Part shown: positions 7,646 to 17,562 of the stretch, one piece after another
Layout of the letters: each line of letters starts with the position of its first letter
Numbering within the stretch: the stretch's first letter is position 1
Source of the DNA: Cecembia sp.
GTDB lineage: Bacteria; Bacteroidota; Bacteroidia; Cytophagales; Cyclobacteriaceae
DNA length: 64,000 bases
Assembly: GCF_007126775.1 (NCBI RefSeq)
Contig: NZ_SLAP01000165.1
Coordinates: forward strand, 1-64,000
Direction of reading: 5' to 3'
Position numbers and translations under genes: made by a program
The notes under the pieces: generated by a model
Seen by the model: the letters and a program-made list of their open reading frames with translations, nothing else
The model's database searches: none
Told to the model about the DNA's origin: nothing

Positions 7646-9706
7646 ATGAGCGAGAAGAATAAAAATAAAAACTTCATTCCCAAAACACCTCAAAAGCCCA
7701 ATTTTCAGCTTTGGCTGATCATCACAGCGGTAATTGTGTTGATAGGGATTACTTGGTTTAACCAAAGAAGTACCGTCATCGATGTTACCCTGAAGCGTTT
7801 TGAGGACATGTATCTGGCCAACGATGTCGCCAAAGTAGTGGTGATTTACAACCAAAACTTGGTAGAGGTCAGTCTGAGACCAGAAAGTCTGCAAAATACC
7901 AAATACAAGGAAGAACTAGAGGCCAACAGTCCCTTTTTCACTCCAGCTGGCCCACATTATCAGGTAAGAATTGCTTCAGTAGACAAATTCATTGAAGATT
8001 TTCAAAATCTTGAGTCAGCTAAACCTGATGATCAAAGAATAGGATATACAGCAAAAACCCAAGAATCCTGGACCAATTGGTTTGGAAGTTTTGGGTTTCT
8101 TATCCTGCTCTTTCTTCTCTTTTGGATCATGATGAGGAGAATGGCAGGACCAAGTGGGCCTGGAGGCCAGATTTTCAATGTTGGGAAATCCAGGGCGCAA
8201 TTGTTTGATGCTGAGAATAAAGTCAAAATTACTTTTGACAATGTGGCAGGATTGGATGAGGCCAAAGAAGAAATACAGGAAATTGTTGAATTCCTTAAAA
8301 ACCCATCCAAATTCACTAAACTTGGTGGAAAAATCCCCAAGGGTGCCCTTCTTGTAGGCCCTCCCGGAACTGGAAAGACATTGCTTGCAAAAGCAGTGGC
8401 AGGTGAAGCAGGTGTTCCATTTTATACCCTTTCAGGTTCCGATTTTGTGGAAATGTTTGTTGGTGTTGGTGCTGCCCGGGTCAGAGACTTGTTCAAGCAG
8501 GCTAAAGAAAAAGCTCCATGTATTATATTTATCGACGAAATAGATGCTATCGGAAGGTCAAGAGGTAAGGGGCAAATGCCAGGTTCCAACGATGAAAGAG
8601 AAAACACACTGAATTCTTTGCTGGTAGAAATGGATGGTTTCGGTACAGATTCAGGTGTAATCGTATTGGCCGCAACCAACAGGCCGGATGTTTTGGATAC
8701 TGCGCTTTTGAGACCGGGAAGATTTGACAGACAGATCAGTATAGACAAGCCTGATATTATTGGTAGAGAAGCTATTTTCAAAGTACACCTTAAGCCAATC
8801 AAAATTTCTGATGATGTAGATGCTAAGAAAATAGCTGCGCAGACACCAGGATTTGCAGGAGCTGAGATTGCCAATGTCTGTAATGAAGCAGCGCTGATTG
8901 CTGCAAGGAGAAATAAATCTGCAGTAGACATGCAAGACTTCCAGGATGCTATTGATAGGGTCATTGGTGGTCTTGAAAAGAAAAATAAAATCATCTCTCC
9001 AGAGGAGAAAAAAATAGTAGCATACCACGAAGCTGGTCATGCTGTGGCGGGATGGTTTCTTGAGCATGCTGACCCATTGGTCAAAGTAAGCATTGTACCG
9101 AGAGGTGTTGCTGCCCTTGGATATGCACAGTACCTACCCAAAGAACAGTTTCTGTATCAAACCGAGCAGTTAATAGATGAAATGTGCATGACCTTAGGCG
9201 GACGTGCGGCAGAGGAGATTATATTTGGTAAAATTTCCACAGGAGCACTGAGTGATCTTGAAAGGGTCACTAAAATGGCCTACTCTATGGTCTCAGTTTA
9301 TGGTATGAATGACAAAATAGGCAATGTTTCCTTTTACGACAGTAAAAGCAATGAATACAAAATGACCAAGCCTTATTCCGAAACTACTGCAGAAACCATA
9401 GATGAAGAAGTCAGAAAGCTAATAGCTTCTGCTTACGAAAGAACTAAAAAGCTTCTGAATGAGAAGAAAGCAGAGCTAGAAATTTTATCAAAGGAATTAC
9501 TTGAAAAAGAAATCCTTTTCCAGACTGATTTGGAGAAGCTTATTGGAAAGAGACCTTTTGCCAAAGAGACTACTTACGAAGCATTTACTAAAAAAGTAGA
9601 TGCAAAAGAAAAGGAAGAAAAACTAAAATCGGAAAATAAACCGAAAATCAATGATGAGGGAAGTGATGAAAAGCAACCTCAAAAGATAGAAGAGGATAAG
9701 AGCTAA
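7646..9706 (+). CDS. ftsH: ATP-dependent zinc metalloprotease FtsH
   Basis: A 686-residue membrane-bound AAA+ protease that degrades unassembled membrane proteins and regulatory proteins. Two membrane segments flank a periplasmic loop (about residues 21-38 and 147-163). Then come the AAA module with Walker A GPPGTGKT (238-245) and Walker B IIFIDEID (293-300), the ATNRPDVLD region, the arginine-finger region, and the zinc site HEAGH (461-465). The tail is Lys/Glu-rich, as in many Bacteroidota FtsH proteins. It follows rsfS by 64 bases and ends at a good terminator. Confidence 0.97.
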   Translation: MSEKNKNKNFIPKTPQKPNFQLWLIITAVIVLIGITWFNQRSTVIDVTLKRFEDMYLANDVAKVVVIYNQNLVEVSLRPESLQNTKYKEELEANSPFFTPAGPHYQVRIASVDKFIEDFQNLESAKPDDQRIGYTAKTQESWTNWFGSFGFLILLFLLFWIMMRRMAGPSGPGGQIFNVGKSRAQLFDAENKVKITFDNVAGLDEAKEEIQEIVEFLKNPSKFTKLGGKIPKGALLVGPPGTGKTLLAKAVAGEAGVPFYTLSGSDFVEMFVGVGAARVRDLFKQAKEKAPCIIFIDEIDAIGRSRGKGQMPGSNDERENTLNSLLVEMDGFGTDSGVIVLAATNRPDVLDTALLRPGRFDRQISIDKPDIIGREAIFKVHLKPIKISDDVDAKKIAAQTPGFAGAEIANVCNEAALIAARRNKSAVDMQDFQDAIDRVIGGLEKKNKIISPEEKKIVAYHEAGHAVAGWFLEHADPLVKVSIVPRGVAALGYAQYLPKEQFLYQTEQLIDEMCMTLGGRAAEEIIFGKISTGALSDLERVTKMAYSMVSVYGMNDKIGNVSFYDSKSNEYKMTKPYSETTAETIDEEVRKLIASAYERTKKLLNEKKAELEILSKELLEKEILFQTDLEKLIGKRPFAKETTYEAFTKKVDAKEKEEKLKSENKPKINDEGSDEKQPQKIEEDKS

Positions 9707-9728
9707 TCCAGATCTAATTTAGGCATTC

Positions 9729-9760
9729 AATAACCTCCTGACTTGGGAGGTTATTTTTTT
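9729..9760 (+). terminator. Rho-independent terminator after ftsH
   Basis: AATAACCTCC and GGAGGTTATT form a perfect 10-base stem with a 7-base loop, followed by a T-run. It separates ftsH from lpxH. Confidence 0.88.
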
Positions 9761-9808
9761 TATCAGTTAAAAGTTCTCTAAATTCGGTGCTGGATTCTTA
9801 AAACAGGC

Positions 9809-10570
9809 ATGAATATATCCCTTCACAACAAAAAAGTTTTTTTTGCTTCTGATTTTCATCTCGGAGCGCCGGATGAAGCCCTGAGCAAAATCCGGGAAAA
9901 AAAAATAATCAATTGGTTAAATAGTATTGAAGAAGAGGCGGCTGCCATTTTCCTGGTAGGAGACATCTTTGATTTTTGGTTTGAATATGATAAGGTTGTT
10001 CCCAAAGGATTTATTCGTTTTTTAGGGAAAATTGCTGACCTTAAAGAAAAGAATATCCCTGTGTTTTTCTTTACGGGAAATCATGATTTATGGATGGATG
10101 ATTATTTCACAAAGGAACTTCAAATACCTGTATACCATCATCCTATAGAGATCACTATCGAAAATAAAACTTTCTTAATTGGTCATGGAGATGGACTAGG
10201 TCCTGGGGATGAACATTATAAAGTGCTGAAAAAAATATTTACCAATCCTTTTTGTAAGTGGCTATTCAAATGGCTGCACCCCGATATTGGTGTCCGTCTA
10301 GCCCATAAATGGTCTAAAAATAGCCGCATAACCAATATGAAAAAAAACGAAGGGGAATTCAAAGGGGGGGATGAATGGCTATGGGCTTATTGCAATGATT
10401 TAATCCAAAAGAAACATTTTGACTATTTTATATTTGGACATCGGCATCTTCCACTTGATCTCCCAGTTGGTGAGGGATCCCGATACTTCAATCTTGGAGA
10501 GTGGGTTAACCATTTTACTTATGGTGTATTTGATGGCCTTGAATTCGAATTGAAAAAATACCAAGGATGA
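9809..10570 (+). CDS. lpxH: UDP-2,3-diacylglucosamine diphosphatase (LpxH-type)
   Basis: A 253-residue calcineurin-like phosphoesterase that splits UDP-2,3-diacylglucosamine into lipid X and UMP in lipid A synthesis. Metal-binding motifs in order: DFHLG, GDIFDFW, GNHDLW, GHGD and GHRH. The FDFWFEYD segment and the insert containing KWLFKWLHPD are typical of LpxH. A second LpxH-like gene lies at 15575-16426; this one is closer to the canonical enzyme by its motifs, so I assign the symbol here. It overlaps the next gene by four bases (ATGA). Confidence 0.87.
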   Translation: MNISLHNKKVFFASDFHLGAPDEALSKIREKKIINWLNSIEEEAAAIFLVGDIFDFWFEYDKVVPKGFIRFLGKIADLKEKNIPVFFFTGNHDLWMDDYFTKELQIPVYHHPIEITIENKTFLIGHGDGLGPGDEHYKVLKKIFTNPFCKWLFKWLHPDIGVRLAHKWSKNSRITNMKKNEGEFKGGDEWLWAYCNDLIQKKHFDYFIFGHRHLPLDLPVGEGSRYFNLGEWVNHFTYGVFDGLEFELKKYQG

Positions 10571-11403
10571 AAAAAATCATATTGATACTATTATTATTAA
10601 ACCTAATTCAACCACTTTCAGGTCAGCAGGATTGGGGTAACCCTATTCTAATTGAGTTCCCCAGACTAAGTCAGCTTTCCGTGGATAATCAGGGTTTTAT
10701 ATTCATCGCAGACACTGAAGGTAATATTTATCAATATGATCAAAGAGGCAAAGAAATCAATAATTTTTCACCCAATAGGCAGGCTGCTATTTCCCATCTG
10801 GAAGCGGCTTGGACAGTAAATATATTTACTTTTTCTGCAGATTTACAGGAGTACAGGATTTTGGACAGATTTATCAACCCAGTTTCTGAAAACCGTATTC
10901 CTTTGGAACATTTTAACGTGGTTAAAATTGCAACTTTAGGCAATAATAATATTATATGGGCATTCGATGAAACAGATTTATCTCTCAAACAATGGGATTA
11001 TAGAAGAAACAGAATATTTCAAAACCAACCTCTAAATTTAATTTTTAACAAGTCTTCTTTTGAAATCAGGGATATGAGAGAATATCAAAACCTTTTGTTT
11101 TTGAGTATAGAAGATGAGGGGATTTATATATTGGATAATCAGGGTAACTTCATAAAAAATATCCCTAAAGAAATTACCCAAAGATTGTCTTTTTTAGAAA
11201 GTAACCTGATTTTTAATGAACTTGGCAAACTCAAATTATTGAACTATCAATCAGGACAAGAAAACGTTTTCTCCCTTCCTGATGAATTATTGAACTATCA
11301 TGTGATTGCTAATCGCTATCAATTGATATTTTACAATGATAGGAGGGTAATGATCTATCCATTGGAACAAAGTCCACTAAAGGATATAAAAAAACAGCCC
11401 TAG
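10567..11403 (+). CDS. Exported protein of unknown function, propeller-like, coupled to lpxH
   Basis: A 278-residue protein with a clear signal peptide (MKKIILILLLLNLIQPLSGQ). The mature part is rich in beta-strand-like segments with repeating aromatic and Asp/Asn residues (DNQGFIFIADTEGNIYQYD, LDNQGNFIKNI), suggesting a partial beta-propeller of the NHL/YncE kind. No catalytic motif is visible. Its start overlaps the lpxH stop (ATGA), so the two are probably co-translated. A role in the envelope is only a guess from this coupling. The stop codon lies inside a bidirectional terminator. Confidence 0.7.
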   Translation: MKKIILILLLLNLIQPLSGQQDWGNPILIEFPRLSQLSVDNQGFIFIADTEGNIYQYDQRGKEINNFSPNRQAAISHLEAAWTVNIFTFSADLQEYRILDRFINPVSENRIPLEHFNVVKIATLGNNNIIWAFDETDLSLKQWDYRRNRIFQNQPLNLIFNKSSFEIRDMREYQNLLFLSIEDEGIYILDNQGNFIKNIPKEITQRLSFLESNLIFNELGKLKLLNYQSGQENVFSLPDELLNYHVIANRYQLIFYNDRRVMIYPLEQSPLKDIKKQP

Positions 11404-11425
11404 AATAAATAGGGCTGTTTTTATT
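11391..11425. terminator. Bidirectional terminator that includes a stop codon
   Basis: AAACAGCCCTA and TAGGGCTGTTT pair perfectly around GAATAAA, with an A-run on the left and T-rich sequence on the right. The TAG of the upstream gene is within the hairpin. It can stop transcription of the plus-strand unknown gene and of the minus-strand FKBP gene. Confidence 0.85.
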
Positions 11426-11440
11426 ATGGGTATACTTAAA

Positions 11441-11869
11441 TTATGCTATTTCAACCAAAGTTATATCAAAAATCAGGTCTTTTCCTGCCAAAGGATGGTT
11501 GGCATCAAGTGTGATTTTTTCTTCATCAACGTTGGTAACCTTTACAGGTACAGGTTGGCCTGCCTGATTTTGTAATGAAAGCTCCATTCCGACTTCCGGC
11601 TTGATATGAGGAGGGACCTGGGCCAAAGGGATATCTAACATCATGTCATCTCTTTTTTCACCATAGGCCTCTACACAAGGAATGGTCACACTCTTTTCAT
11701 CTCCAACTGCCATACCGTGTACAGCTGTATCAAAACCTTTGATCATATTGCCATCACCAAGAGTAAATTGAAGCGGTTCCCGGTTTGCTGAGCTGTCAAA
11801 AACAGTACCGTCTTCAAGTTTTCCGGTGTAGTGAACTTTCACAGAATTTCCTTTATTTGCTACTGACAT
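11441..11869 (-). CDS. FKBP-type peptidyl-prolyl cis-trans isomerase (SlyD-like)
   Basis: A 142-residue cytosolic prolyl isomerase and chaperone. VKVHYTGKLEDGTVFDSS starts the FKBP fold; GMAVGDEKSVTIP follows, with a flap insert (roughly residues 65-115) as in SlyD, and the domain closes with NHPLAGKDLIFDITLVEI. The His-rich metal-binding tail of E. coli SlyD is absent, which is usual in this group. Probably monocistronic. Confidence 0.9.
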   Translation of the reverse strand: MSVANKGNSVKVHYTGKLEDGTVFDSSANREPLQFTLGDGNMIKGFDTAVHGMAVGDEKSVTIPCVEAYGEKRDDMMLDIPLAQVPPHIKPEVGMELSLQNQAGQPVPVKVTNVDEEKITLDANHPLAGKDLIFDITLVEIA

Positions 11870-12084
11870 AATATATTATTTATGAATTGATTAAGGCATA
11901 AAGATAATAATTTTAAGCCCCGATTAAAAGTCAATAAGCGGTCAATACAGCAACTGTCCGTTTTTTTCAATAAAGTGTACGATATTGAACATTAAATTCT
12001 TATATTAAGGCCATCTGGACCTTCATGACCTATTTTACAACTCTGGCATTATTTTGTCAATAACATATCTAAAATAATAGCATC

Positions 12085-13467
12085 ATGGAAAATCAACAAT
12101 TGGGGAAAATACTAATCATAGATGATAATGAAGACTTGTTATTTGCAGCTAAGATGTTGCTTAAAAAATATGCAAAGGAAGTCACTATAGAAAAGGACCC
12201 AAGGAGAATCCCTTTTTTAGTAAACAACAACAGTTTTGATGTGATTCTTTTGGATATGAACTTCACAGAGGACACCACCTCAGGCAAAGAGGGATTCCAT
12301 TGGTTGAAACAAATAAAAGAAATTGATCCTAAAGCTGTAGTGATATTGATAACAGCCTTTGGAGATGTCGAAATGGCTGTAAAGGCTTTAAAAGAAGGCG
12401 CTACCGATTTTATTTTAAAACCTTGGCAAAATGAAAAATTACTGGCTACACTGACTGCCGCAAGCAGGCTGAAAGAAAGTTATGATGAGGTCGATAAGCT
12501 CTCAAAAAAACAAAAGCAATTGCAATCTGATGCCCAGAAGCCTTACACTGATATTATTGGCAGCAGTACTGCCATGAAGAACATTTTCTCCATCATTGAC
12601 AAAGTGGCCCAAACAGATGCCAATGTATTGATACTCGGTGAAAATGGGACAGGAAAAGAACTGATAGCCAGAGCTATACATGACAGATCACTCCGAAAAA
12701 ATGAAATTTTTGTAGGCGTAGATATGGGTGCTATTACCGAGACTTTATTTGAAAGTGAGCTTTTTGGTCACAAAAGGGGAGCATTCACAGATGCCAAAGA
12801 AGATAGGGCAGGAAGATTTGAAATCGCAGATAAAGGAACACTATTTTTAGATGAAATTGGAAATTTAAGTATGCCGCTACAGTCAAAGCTACTCACCGTA
12901 CTGCAAAAAAGAGAGGTGACCCGTATTGGTACCAATAAATCCCTACCTGTAGATATTAGATTGATATGTGCTACAAATATGCCTGTACATGACATGGTTA
13001 TGGAAAATACTTTCCGTCAGGATTTACTTTATAGGATCAATACAGTTGAGATCTACCTTCCCCCTTTAAGGGAACGGCAGGACGATATCCCTACACTGGC
13101 TGAACATTTTTTGAAAACTTACAGTCAAAAATACCGAAAAAGCTTCAAAGGTTTCAGTTCTTCTGCCATGCAATTACTACAACGGTACAATTGGCCCGGG
13201 AACATCAGAGAACTACAGCATGCCATAGAAAGGGCCATTATCATGGCAGATGGAGACGAACTCGATGGCAGGGATTTCTTTTTCCTTTCTGCCAAACCCA
13301 TGAATGAAAAAATTTCAACCCCTGCTTCATTCAATTTAGATGAGGTAGAAAAAACCACCATTCAAAGGGTGATTGATAAAAATGGCGGGAACATATCAAA
13401 AGCAGCAAAAGAGTTAGGCCTTACCCGGGCCTCATTATACAGGAGGTTGGAAAAATATGGATTATAA
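12085..13467 (+). CDS. Sigma-54-dependent response regulator, NtrC family
   Basis: A 460-residue transcription activator. The receiver domain spans 1-125 with the phospho-accepting Asp57 (VILLDMNF) and acidic pair DD 13-14. The AAA+ sigma-54 interaction domain follows, with Walker A GENGTGKE. Where most activators have GAFTGA, this protein has GAFTDA. A Fis-type helix-turn-helix closes the protein (GGNISKAAKELGLTRASLYRRL). The stop overlaps the start of the histidine kinase gene by 11 bases, so they form a two-component pair. Targets cannot be read from the window. Confidence 0.93.
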   Translation: MENQQLGKILIIDDNEDLLFAAKMLLKKYAKEVTIEKDPRRIPFLVNNNSFDVILLDMNFTEDTTSGKEGFHWLKQIKEIDPKAVVILITAFGDVEMAVKALKEGATDFILKPWQNEKLLATLTAASRLKESYDEVDKLSKKQKQLQSDAQKPYTDIIGSSTAMKNIFSIIDKVAQTDANVLILGENGTGKELIARAIHDRSLRKNEIFVGVDMGAITETLFESELFGHKRGAFTDAKEDRAGRFEIADKGTLFLDEIGNLSMPLQSKLLTVLQKREVTRIGTNKSLPVDIRLICATNMPVHDMVMENTFRQDLLYRINTVEIYLPPLRERQDDIPTLAEHFLKTYSQKYRKSFKGFSSSAMQLLQRYNWPGNIRELQHAIERAIIMADGDELDGRDFFFLSAKPMNEKISTPASFNLDEVEKTTIQRVIDKNGGNISKAAKELGLTRASLYRRLEKYGL

Positions 13468-14800
13468 AGTCGGTCTGCTTGGGAGAATTGCCCTTCTGGC
13501 TGTCTCTATCTTTTTACTCTCTAATTTCATCCTTAACGGATCGGGAGTATTTCTTATTTCTTTGTTTATCATCTTGGTACTAGCCCAATTCATTCTTTTG
13601 GTACGATATTCTGAGAGTTCTTTCAAAAAGGTAAGGCAGTTTCTTGATAACATCAAACAGGACAATTACAATAATGTGTATCCAGTAAAGTTTGACGGTA
13701 CAGATACAGATGACCTGCATATTGAATTCAATGCCATTTTGGCCAAATTACAGGAAGATCAGGCAGAAAAAGAGGCCAATTACCAGTACTTTCGTTCTGT
13801 CTTTCAACACCTGAGCATTGGTCTGATCACATTTGATGAAGATGGAAAAGTGCAAATTGTCAACACCGCAGCCAAGCGTATGCTGGATATTCAATTCCTT
13901 TCCAATATCAATGAGATTGAAAAAATTAACAAAGAGCTGCACCACGCCATTCACAACCTAAGAACTGGGGGAAGTGAACTCATCAAAATTGCACATCCTG
14001 ACGGTATCATGCAACTATCTGTTTATGTAATTGAGTTGGTATTGCGTGACACGAAATTCAAATTGGTTTCTCTACAAAATATACAAAGTGAGCTAGAAGA
14101 GAAAGAAATGGAGGCTTGGCAGAACCTGGTAAGGGTTCTTACGCATGAAATCATGAATAGTATTGCACCCATTTCTTCATTGGCTGCCACTGTTAAGGGT
14201 GACATAGCACACAAGCTTGACATTGACGTACCAGTCCCTTCTCATGAGTTGGAAGATTATTTTATGGCCTTGGAAACCATCGAAAAACGCAGTGAGGGGA
14301 TGATCAACTTTGTGAGTGATTTCAGAAGTCTGGCACATATTCCAATGCCCAAATTCCAGACCATTCAATTGAAAAACTTATTTGGACAATTGGAAACTTT
14401 GCTCCAACATCAATTTGAAAACCATAAAATCCTCTTCAAAACAAAGATTGAGCCGGAAGAACTTATCCTTTTCGGAGACCAAAACCTAATAGAACAGGTA
14501 ATGATCAACCTCATTCAAAATGCTATCCATGCAGTTGAAGAATCAGTCATGCGTGTTATTTCCTTGGAAGCTTTCATAGATGAATCTGGGAAAATCATTA
14601 TTGAAATCACAGACAGTGGAAAAGGTATTGAAGAAGATGCTTTATCTAAAATTTTCATTCCATTTTTTACAACCAAGAAAAAAGGTTCGGGTATCGGATT
14701 GAGTCTATCCAAACAAATCATGCGCAGACACAAAGGCAATATCCAAGTACGCTCCATCCTAGGACAAGGCACTACTTTTAAATTGATTTTTAATGCTTGA
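13457..14800 (+). CDS. Sensor histidine kinase, NtrY-like
   Basis: A 447-residue membrane kinase, cognate to the preceding regulator. Two hydrophobic segments near the N-terminus (about 8-27 and 30-48) have almost no loop between them, so it probably senses an intracellular or membrane signal. A PAS-like region lies at about 105-210, the phospho-accepting His230 is in VRVLTHEIMNSIAP, and the ATP-binding domain has NLIQNAIHAVEE, TDSGKGIEED and GSGIGLSLSKQI. An AGGAGG sequence at 13441-13446, ten bases before the ATG, is one of the few strong Shine-Dalgarno sites in the window. Confidence 0.92.
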   Translation: MDYKVGLLGRIALLAVSIFLLSNFILNGSGVFLISLFIILVLAQFILLVRYSESSFKKVRQFLDNIKQDNYNNVYPVKFDGTDTDDLHIEFNAILAKLQEDQAEKEANYQYFRSVFQHLSIGLITFDEDGKVQIVNTAAKRMLDIQFLSNINEIEKINKELHHAIHNLRTGGSELIKIAHPDGIMQLSVYVIELVLRDTKFKLVSLQNIQSELEEKEMEAWQNLVRVLTHEIMNSIAPISSLAATVKGDIAHKLDIDVPVPSHELEDYFMALETIEKRSEGMINFVSDFRSLAHIPMPKFQTIQLKNLFGQLETLLQHQFENHKILFKTKIEPEELILFGDQNLIEQVMINLIQNAIHAVEESVMRVISLEAFIDESGKIIIEITDSGKGIEEDALSKIFIPFFTTKKKGSGIGLSLSKQIMRRHKGNIQVRSILGQGTTFKLIFNA

Positions 14801-14836
14801 ATCTCAATGTCCTTGAACAGCTAAAAAAAATGCTGT

Positions 14837-15304
14837 TTATTTTGATTTTGAATATACATACCCAAGACCATCGCATGCGGACCAAGAAGTATTAACAAGC
14901 TTATTGGATTTGGTGATAAAAAGATATTCTGTATTAGCCTCTCCACAGTTAGCTGCCATCTCAGGATTGGTATCAAAAACAAGCTTGACCTCATAAATAA
15001 TTTCGTCATTACCATGTTCCATTGGAGAAAAAGTATACACACCCAAAGCCTGAACAGGAACTTGAAGCTTCTCTCCTATTCCTTTTGGTCTATTTGAGAA
15101 TTTAATAAAGCTTCCATCATGGTTAAAAATATATTTCTCGTTAAAATCAATCACTTTACCATCATAATCAGGCACAGGCCAAGAAGGAACTATCTGAATC
15201 AGGTTCCAATAACCGGCAACACTGAACTCAGGTTCTTTATCATCCTGATTACAGGAAGTAAATGCGATGAAAACCAGAAAAAGAAAAGGAATTATACTCC
15301 TCAT
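14837..15304 (-). CDS. Lipoprotein, lipocalin-like, function unknown
   Basis: A 155-residue protein with a lipoprotein signal peptide ending FTSC (lipidated Cys18). After an acidic spacer (NQDDKEPE), SVAGYWNLIQI resembles the GxW opening of small lipocalin-like beta-barrel domains found in many Bacteroidota lipoproteins. Two further Cys residues (in ANCGEA and SACDGLG) could form a disulphide. The Asp/Glu after the Cys are compatible with surface export in this phylum. Monocistronic; convergent with the kinase gene, with only a weak hairpin between them. Confidence 0.7.
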   Translation of the reverse strand: MRSIIPFLFLVFIAFTSCNQDDKEPEFSVAGYWNLIQIVPSWPVPDYDGKVIDFNEKYIFNHDGSFIKFSNRPKGIGEKLQVPVQALGVYTFSPMEHGNDEIIYEVKLVFDTNPEMAANCGEANTEYLFITKSNKLVNTSWSACDGLGYVYSKSK

Positions 15305-15574
15305 AAGTTATTAAGTTCTGATATTGTAAACTCCTAAAACCACTTAGGGTTTTACCTTACAACGGAAATGTACAACATTCTGTTAGAATACCATAAAATC
15401 AACCCTCAATCTTAGCATAGCTTTGATTTTTTTCATTTAAAACGGGTAATTTAATAATCCGTTAACAATAGTTTCACAATCAAAGCTTTAATAATCCAAA
15501 ACTTAGCCAAAGGATAATACGGTATTCATCATAGGTTGACATAGCCGATTTACATTGCTTCAAAACTGAAAGCA

Positions 15575-16426
15575 TTGAAAACTAATTTCAAAACTATCGT
15601 GATCTCAGATGTTCATCTTGGAACAAAAGGGTCAAAAGCCAAAGAGGTTTCAAGATTTCTTAAGCAATATAGCTGCGAAAATCTTATCCTCAATGGAGAC
15701 ATTATAGACGGTTGGCAATTGAAAAAGTCTGGCGCGTGGAAAAGAAAACACACCAGGTTTTTTAATAGAATTCTGAAAATGATCGAACAAGAAAACACCA
15801 AAGTGTTTTATTTACGTGGCAATCATGACGATTTTTTAGACCAGGTACTTCCTCTTCAGATAGGGAATCTCTCTATTCAAAATGATATGGTTTATGAAAG
15901 TCAAGGCAAAAAGTATTTCATCACCCACGGAGATGTCTTTGACAGTGTTACTTCCAATTTTAGATGGATAGCTTACTTGGGAGATATGGGTTATACTTTT
16001 TTGCTGTGGCTCAATCGACAGGTCAATTACCACAGGCGTAAAAGGGGGCTACCATATTTTTCATTGTCCCAATATGTAAAATCGAAGGTAAAATCTGCTG
16101 TCTCTTACATTGATCAATATGAAGAAGAGCTGGCAAAAATGGCCAGAGCAAAAAACTGCGATGGTATAATTTGCGGGCACATTCACAAAGCAGAAAATCG
16201 GGTAATCGATGGCGTTGCATATATGAATTCAGGAGACTGGGTAGAGAGCATGAGTGCTTTGGCTGAGGACTTTGATGGCAATTGGCAATTGATTTATTAT
16301 AATGAGATTGTATTCAAAAAGGAATTTGATCAAAAAGTCATCAGCCTTCCGGAAGACGCTTTAAAGACTGTTGCTATCCAAAAACTTCCGGATGACGGAT
16401 TTAACAAAAACATTTTTTTCAGATGA
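15575..16426 (+). CDS. LpxH-like metallophosphoesterase, second copy
   Basis: A 283-residue calcineurin-like phosphoesterase. Metal motifs: SDVHLGT, NGDIIDGW, RGNHDD, THGDVFD and GHIHKAE. It is related to UDP-2,3-diacylglucosamine diphosphatases but differs from the canonical enzyme at 9809-10570 in its insert (LNRQVNYHRRKRGLPYF) and longer C-terminus. The start is TTG at 15575: a stop lies in frame 31 bases upstream and no ATG or GTG occurs between. The last four bases overlap the glycosyltransferase start. The substrate is probably a nucleotide-linked or phosphorylated lipid precursor, inferred from family and neighbour. Confidence 0.85.
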   Translation: MKTNFKTIVISDVHLGTKGSKAKEVSRFLKQYSCENLILNGDIIDGWQLKKSGAWKRKHTRFFNRILKMIEQENTKVFYLRGNHDDFLDQVLPLQIGNLSIQNDMVYESQGKKYFITHGDVFDSVTSNFRWIAYLGDMGYTFLLWLNRQVNYHRRKRGLPYFSLSQYVKSKVKSAVSYIDQYEEELAKMARAKNCDGIICGHIHKAENRVIDGVAYMNSGDWVESMSALAEDFDGNWQLIYYNEIVFKKEFDQKVISLPEDALKTVAIQKLPDDGFNKNIFFR

Positions 16427-17562
16427 GATTCCTTTTTATTGTGCAGGGAGAAGGAAGAGGGCATATGACCCAGGCCATTTCCTTATTAGAATACCTTAAA
16501 AGCGATGGCCATGAGCTTACAGCGGTTGCCTTGGGCTCAAGCAAGAGAAGAGAAATTCCTGATTTTGTACAAAATGCTTTCGATTGTCCATTACATACTT
16601 TCGAAAGTCCCAATTTTATTACTGACAAAAAAGGAAAAACTATCCGTTTGTCAAGAACTATTATCCATAATTTTCTTAGAGCCAATACCTTCTACAATAG
16701 TCTGATAGAAATAAATACACTGGTTAAAGTATACCGTCCGGATATCATATTGAACTTTTATGATGTTTTAGGTGGTCTTTATAATTTATTATTCAGACCT
16801 AAATGCAGGTTTTGGGTTATCGGTCACCAGTACCTTATAGGGCATCAGGATTTCCCTTTTGCAAAAAGTAAGGGTATTCAAAAGTTACTTTTTATACTCA
16901 ATACAAAAATCACTGCTTTTGGAGCGGACAAAGAGTTGGCTCTTTCTTTTCGACCAATGGAACCTCCTCTCCGAAAAAGTCTCTTCGTACTTCCACCATT
17001 GTTAAGGAAAGAGCTCAAAGAATTATGCTCAAAAAAAGGAGATTATTACCTTTCTTATGTGGTCAACTCCGGATATGGTGAGGAAATAATAGCCACTGCA
17101 ACAAAAAATCCAGAAATAAATATTGTGGCATTTTGGGACAAAAAAGAAGCATGTAATCCTTATCAGCCTCTTCCCAATCTTATTTTTCATAAAATAAACA
17201 ACCGCCTTTTCCTGGAAAAAATGGCAAGTTGTAAGGGATTGGTATGTAGCGCCGGGTTTGAATCCATCTGTGAGGCAATGTTTTTAGGTAAACCTGTAAT
17301 GGTCATTCCAGTAAAAGGGCAATACGAACAATCCTGCAATGCTTTGGATGCAGAAATTTCAGGGGCAGGAATTCATCATCATGAATTTGATTTTTCCATC
17401 TTTGACGAATACTTACTTAAGAAAAAACTCCCTGTACATGACCCTCAAGCATGGGCAAACAGCTTTTATGCTACTTTTCAAAATCTATTGCATGCCGAAA
17501 ATCAGGCCGTAAACACCTTCCCATTGCCTTCAATCAAAGAAAACCGAATGATATCATCCTGA
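16423..17562 (+). CDS. GT-B glycosyltransferase, MurG/MGD-like
   Basis: A 379-residue glycosyltransferase. The N-terminal loop VQGEGRGHMTQAI has the Gly-rich start and His of the GT28/GT1 fold. The C-terminal donor-binding region reads SAGFESICEAMFLGKPVMVIP with a following GQYEQ, as in MurG-type enzymes. There is no signal peptide; such enzymes act on the cytosolic face of the membrane, often on lipid acceptors. It is coupled by ATGA to the LpxH-like phosphoesterase, suggesting the two act on the same glycolipid. Donor and acceptor cannot be told from sequence alone. Confidence 0.82.
   Translation: MRFLFIVQGEGRGHMTQAISLLEYLKSDGHELTAVALGSSKRREIPDFVQNAFDCPLHTFESPNFITDKKGKTIRLSRTIIHNFLRANTFYNSLIEINTLVKVYRPDIILNFYDVLGGLYNLLFRPKCRFWVIGHQYLIGHQDFPFAKSKGIQKLLFILNTKITAFGADKELALSFRPMEPPLRKSLFVLPPLLRKELKELCSKKGDYYLSYVVNSGYGEEIIATATKNPEINIVAFWDKKEACNPYQPLPNLIFHKINNRLFLEKMASCKGLVCSAGFESICEAMFLGKPVMVIPVKGQYEQSCNALDAEISGAGIHHHEFDFSIFDEYLLKKKLPVHDPQAWANSFYATFQNLLHAENQAVNTFPLPSIKENRMISS

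Noticed and set aside
8422-8994. A 190-residue minus-strand frame inside ftsH
   Set aside because: It lies entirely antisense to the conserved AAA domain of ftsH, and its sequence resembles no protein family.
12044-12057. TGGCATTATTTTGT before the sigma-54 activator gene as a sigma-54 promoter
   Set aside because: The -12 element lacks GC and the spacing from GG is off by one base.
14817-14837. AACAGC...GCTGTT hairpin between the kinase and lipoprotein genes as a terminator
   Set aside because: The stem is only six bases with a ten-base loop and the following T-run is interrupted; too weak to call.
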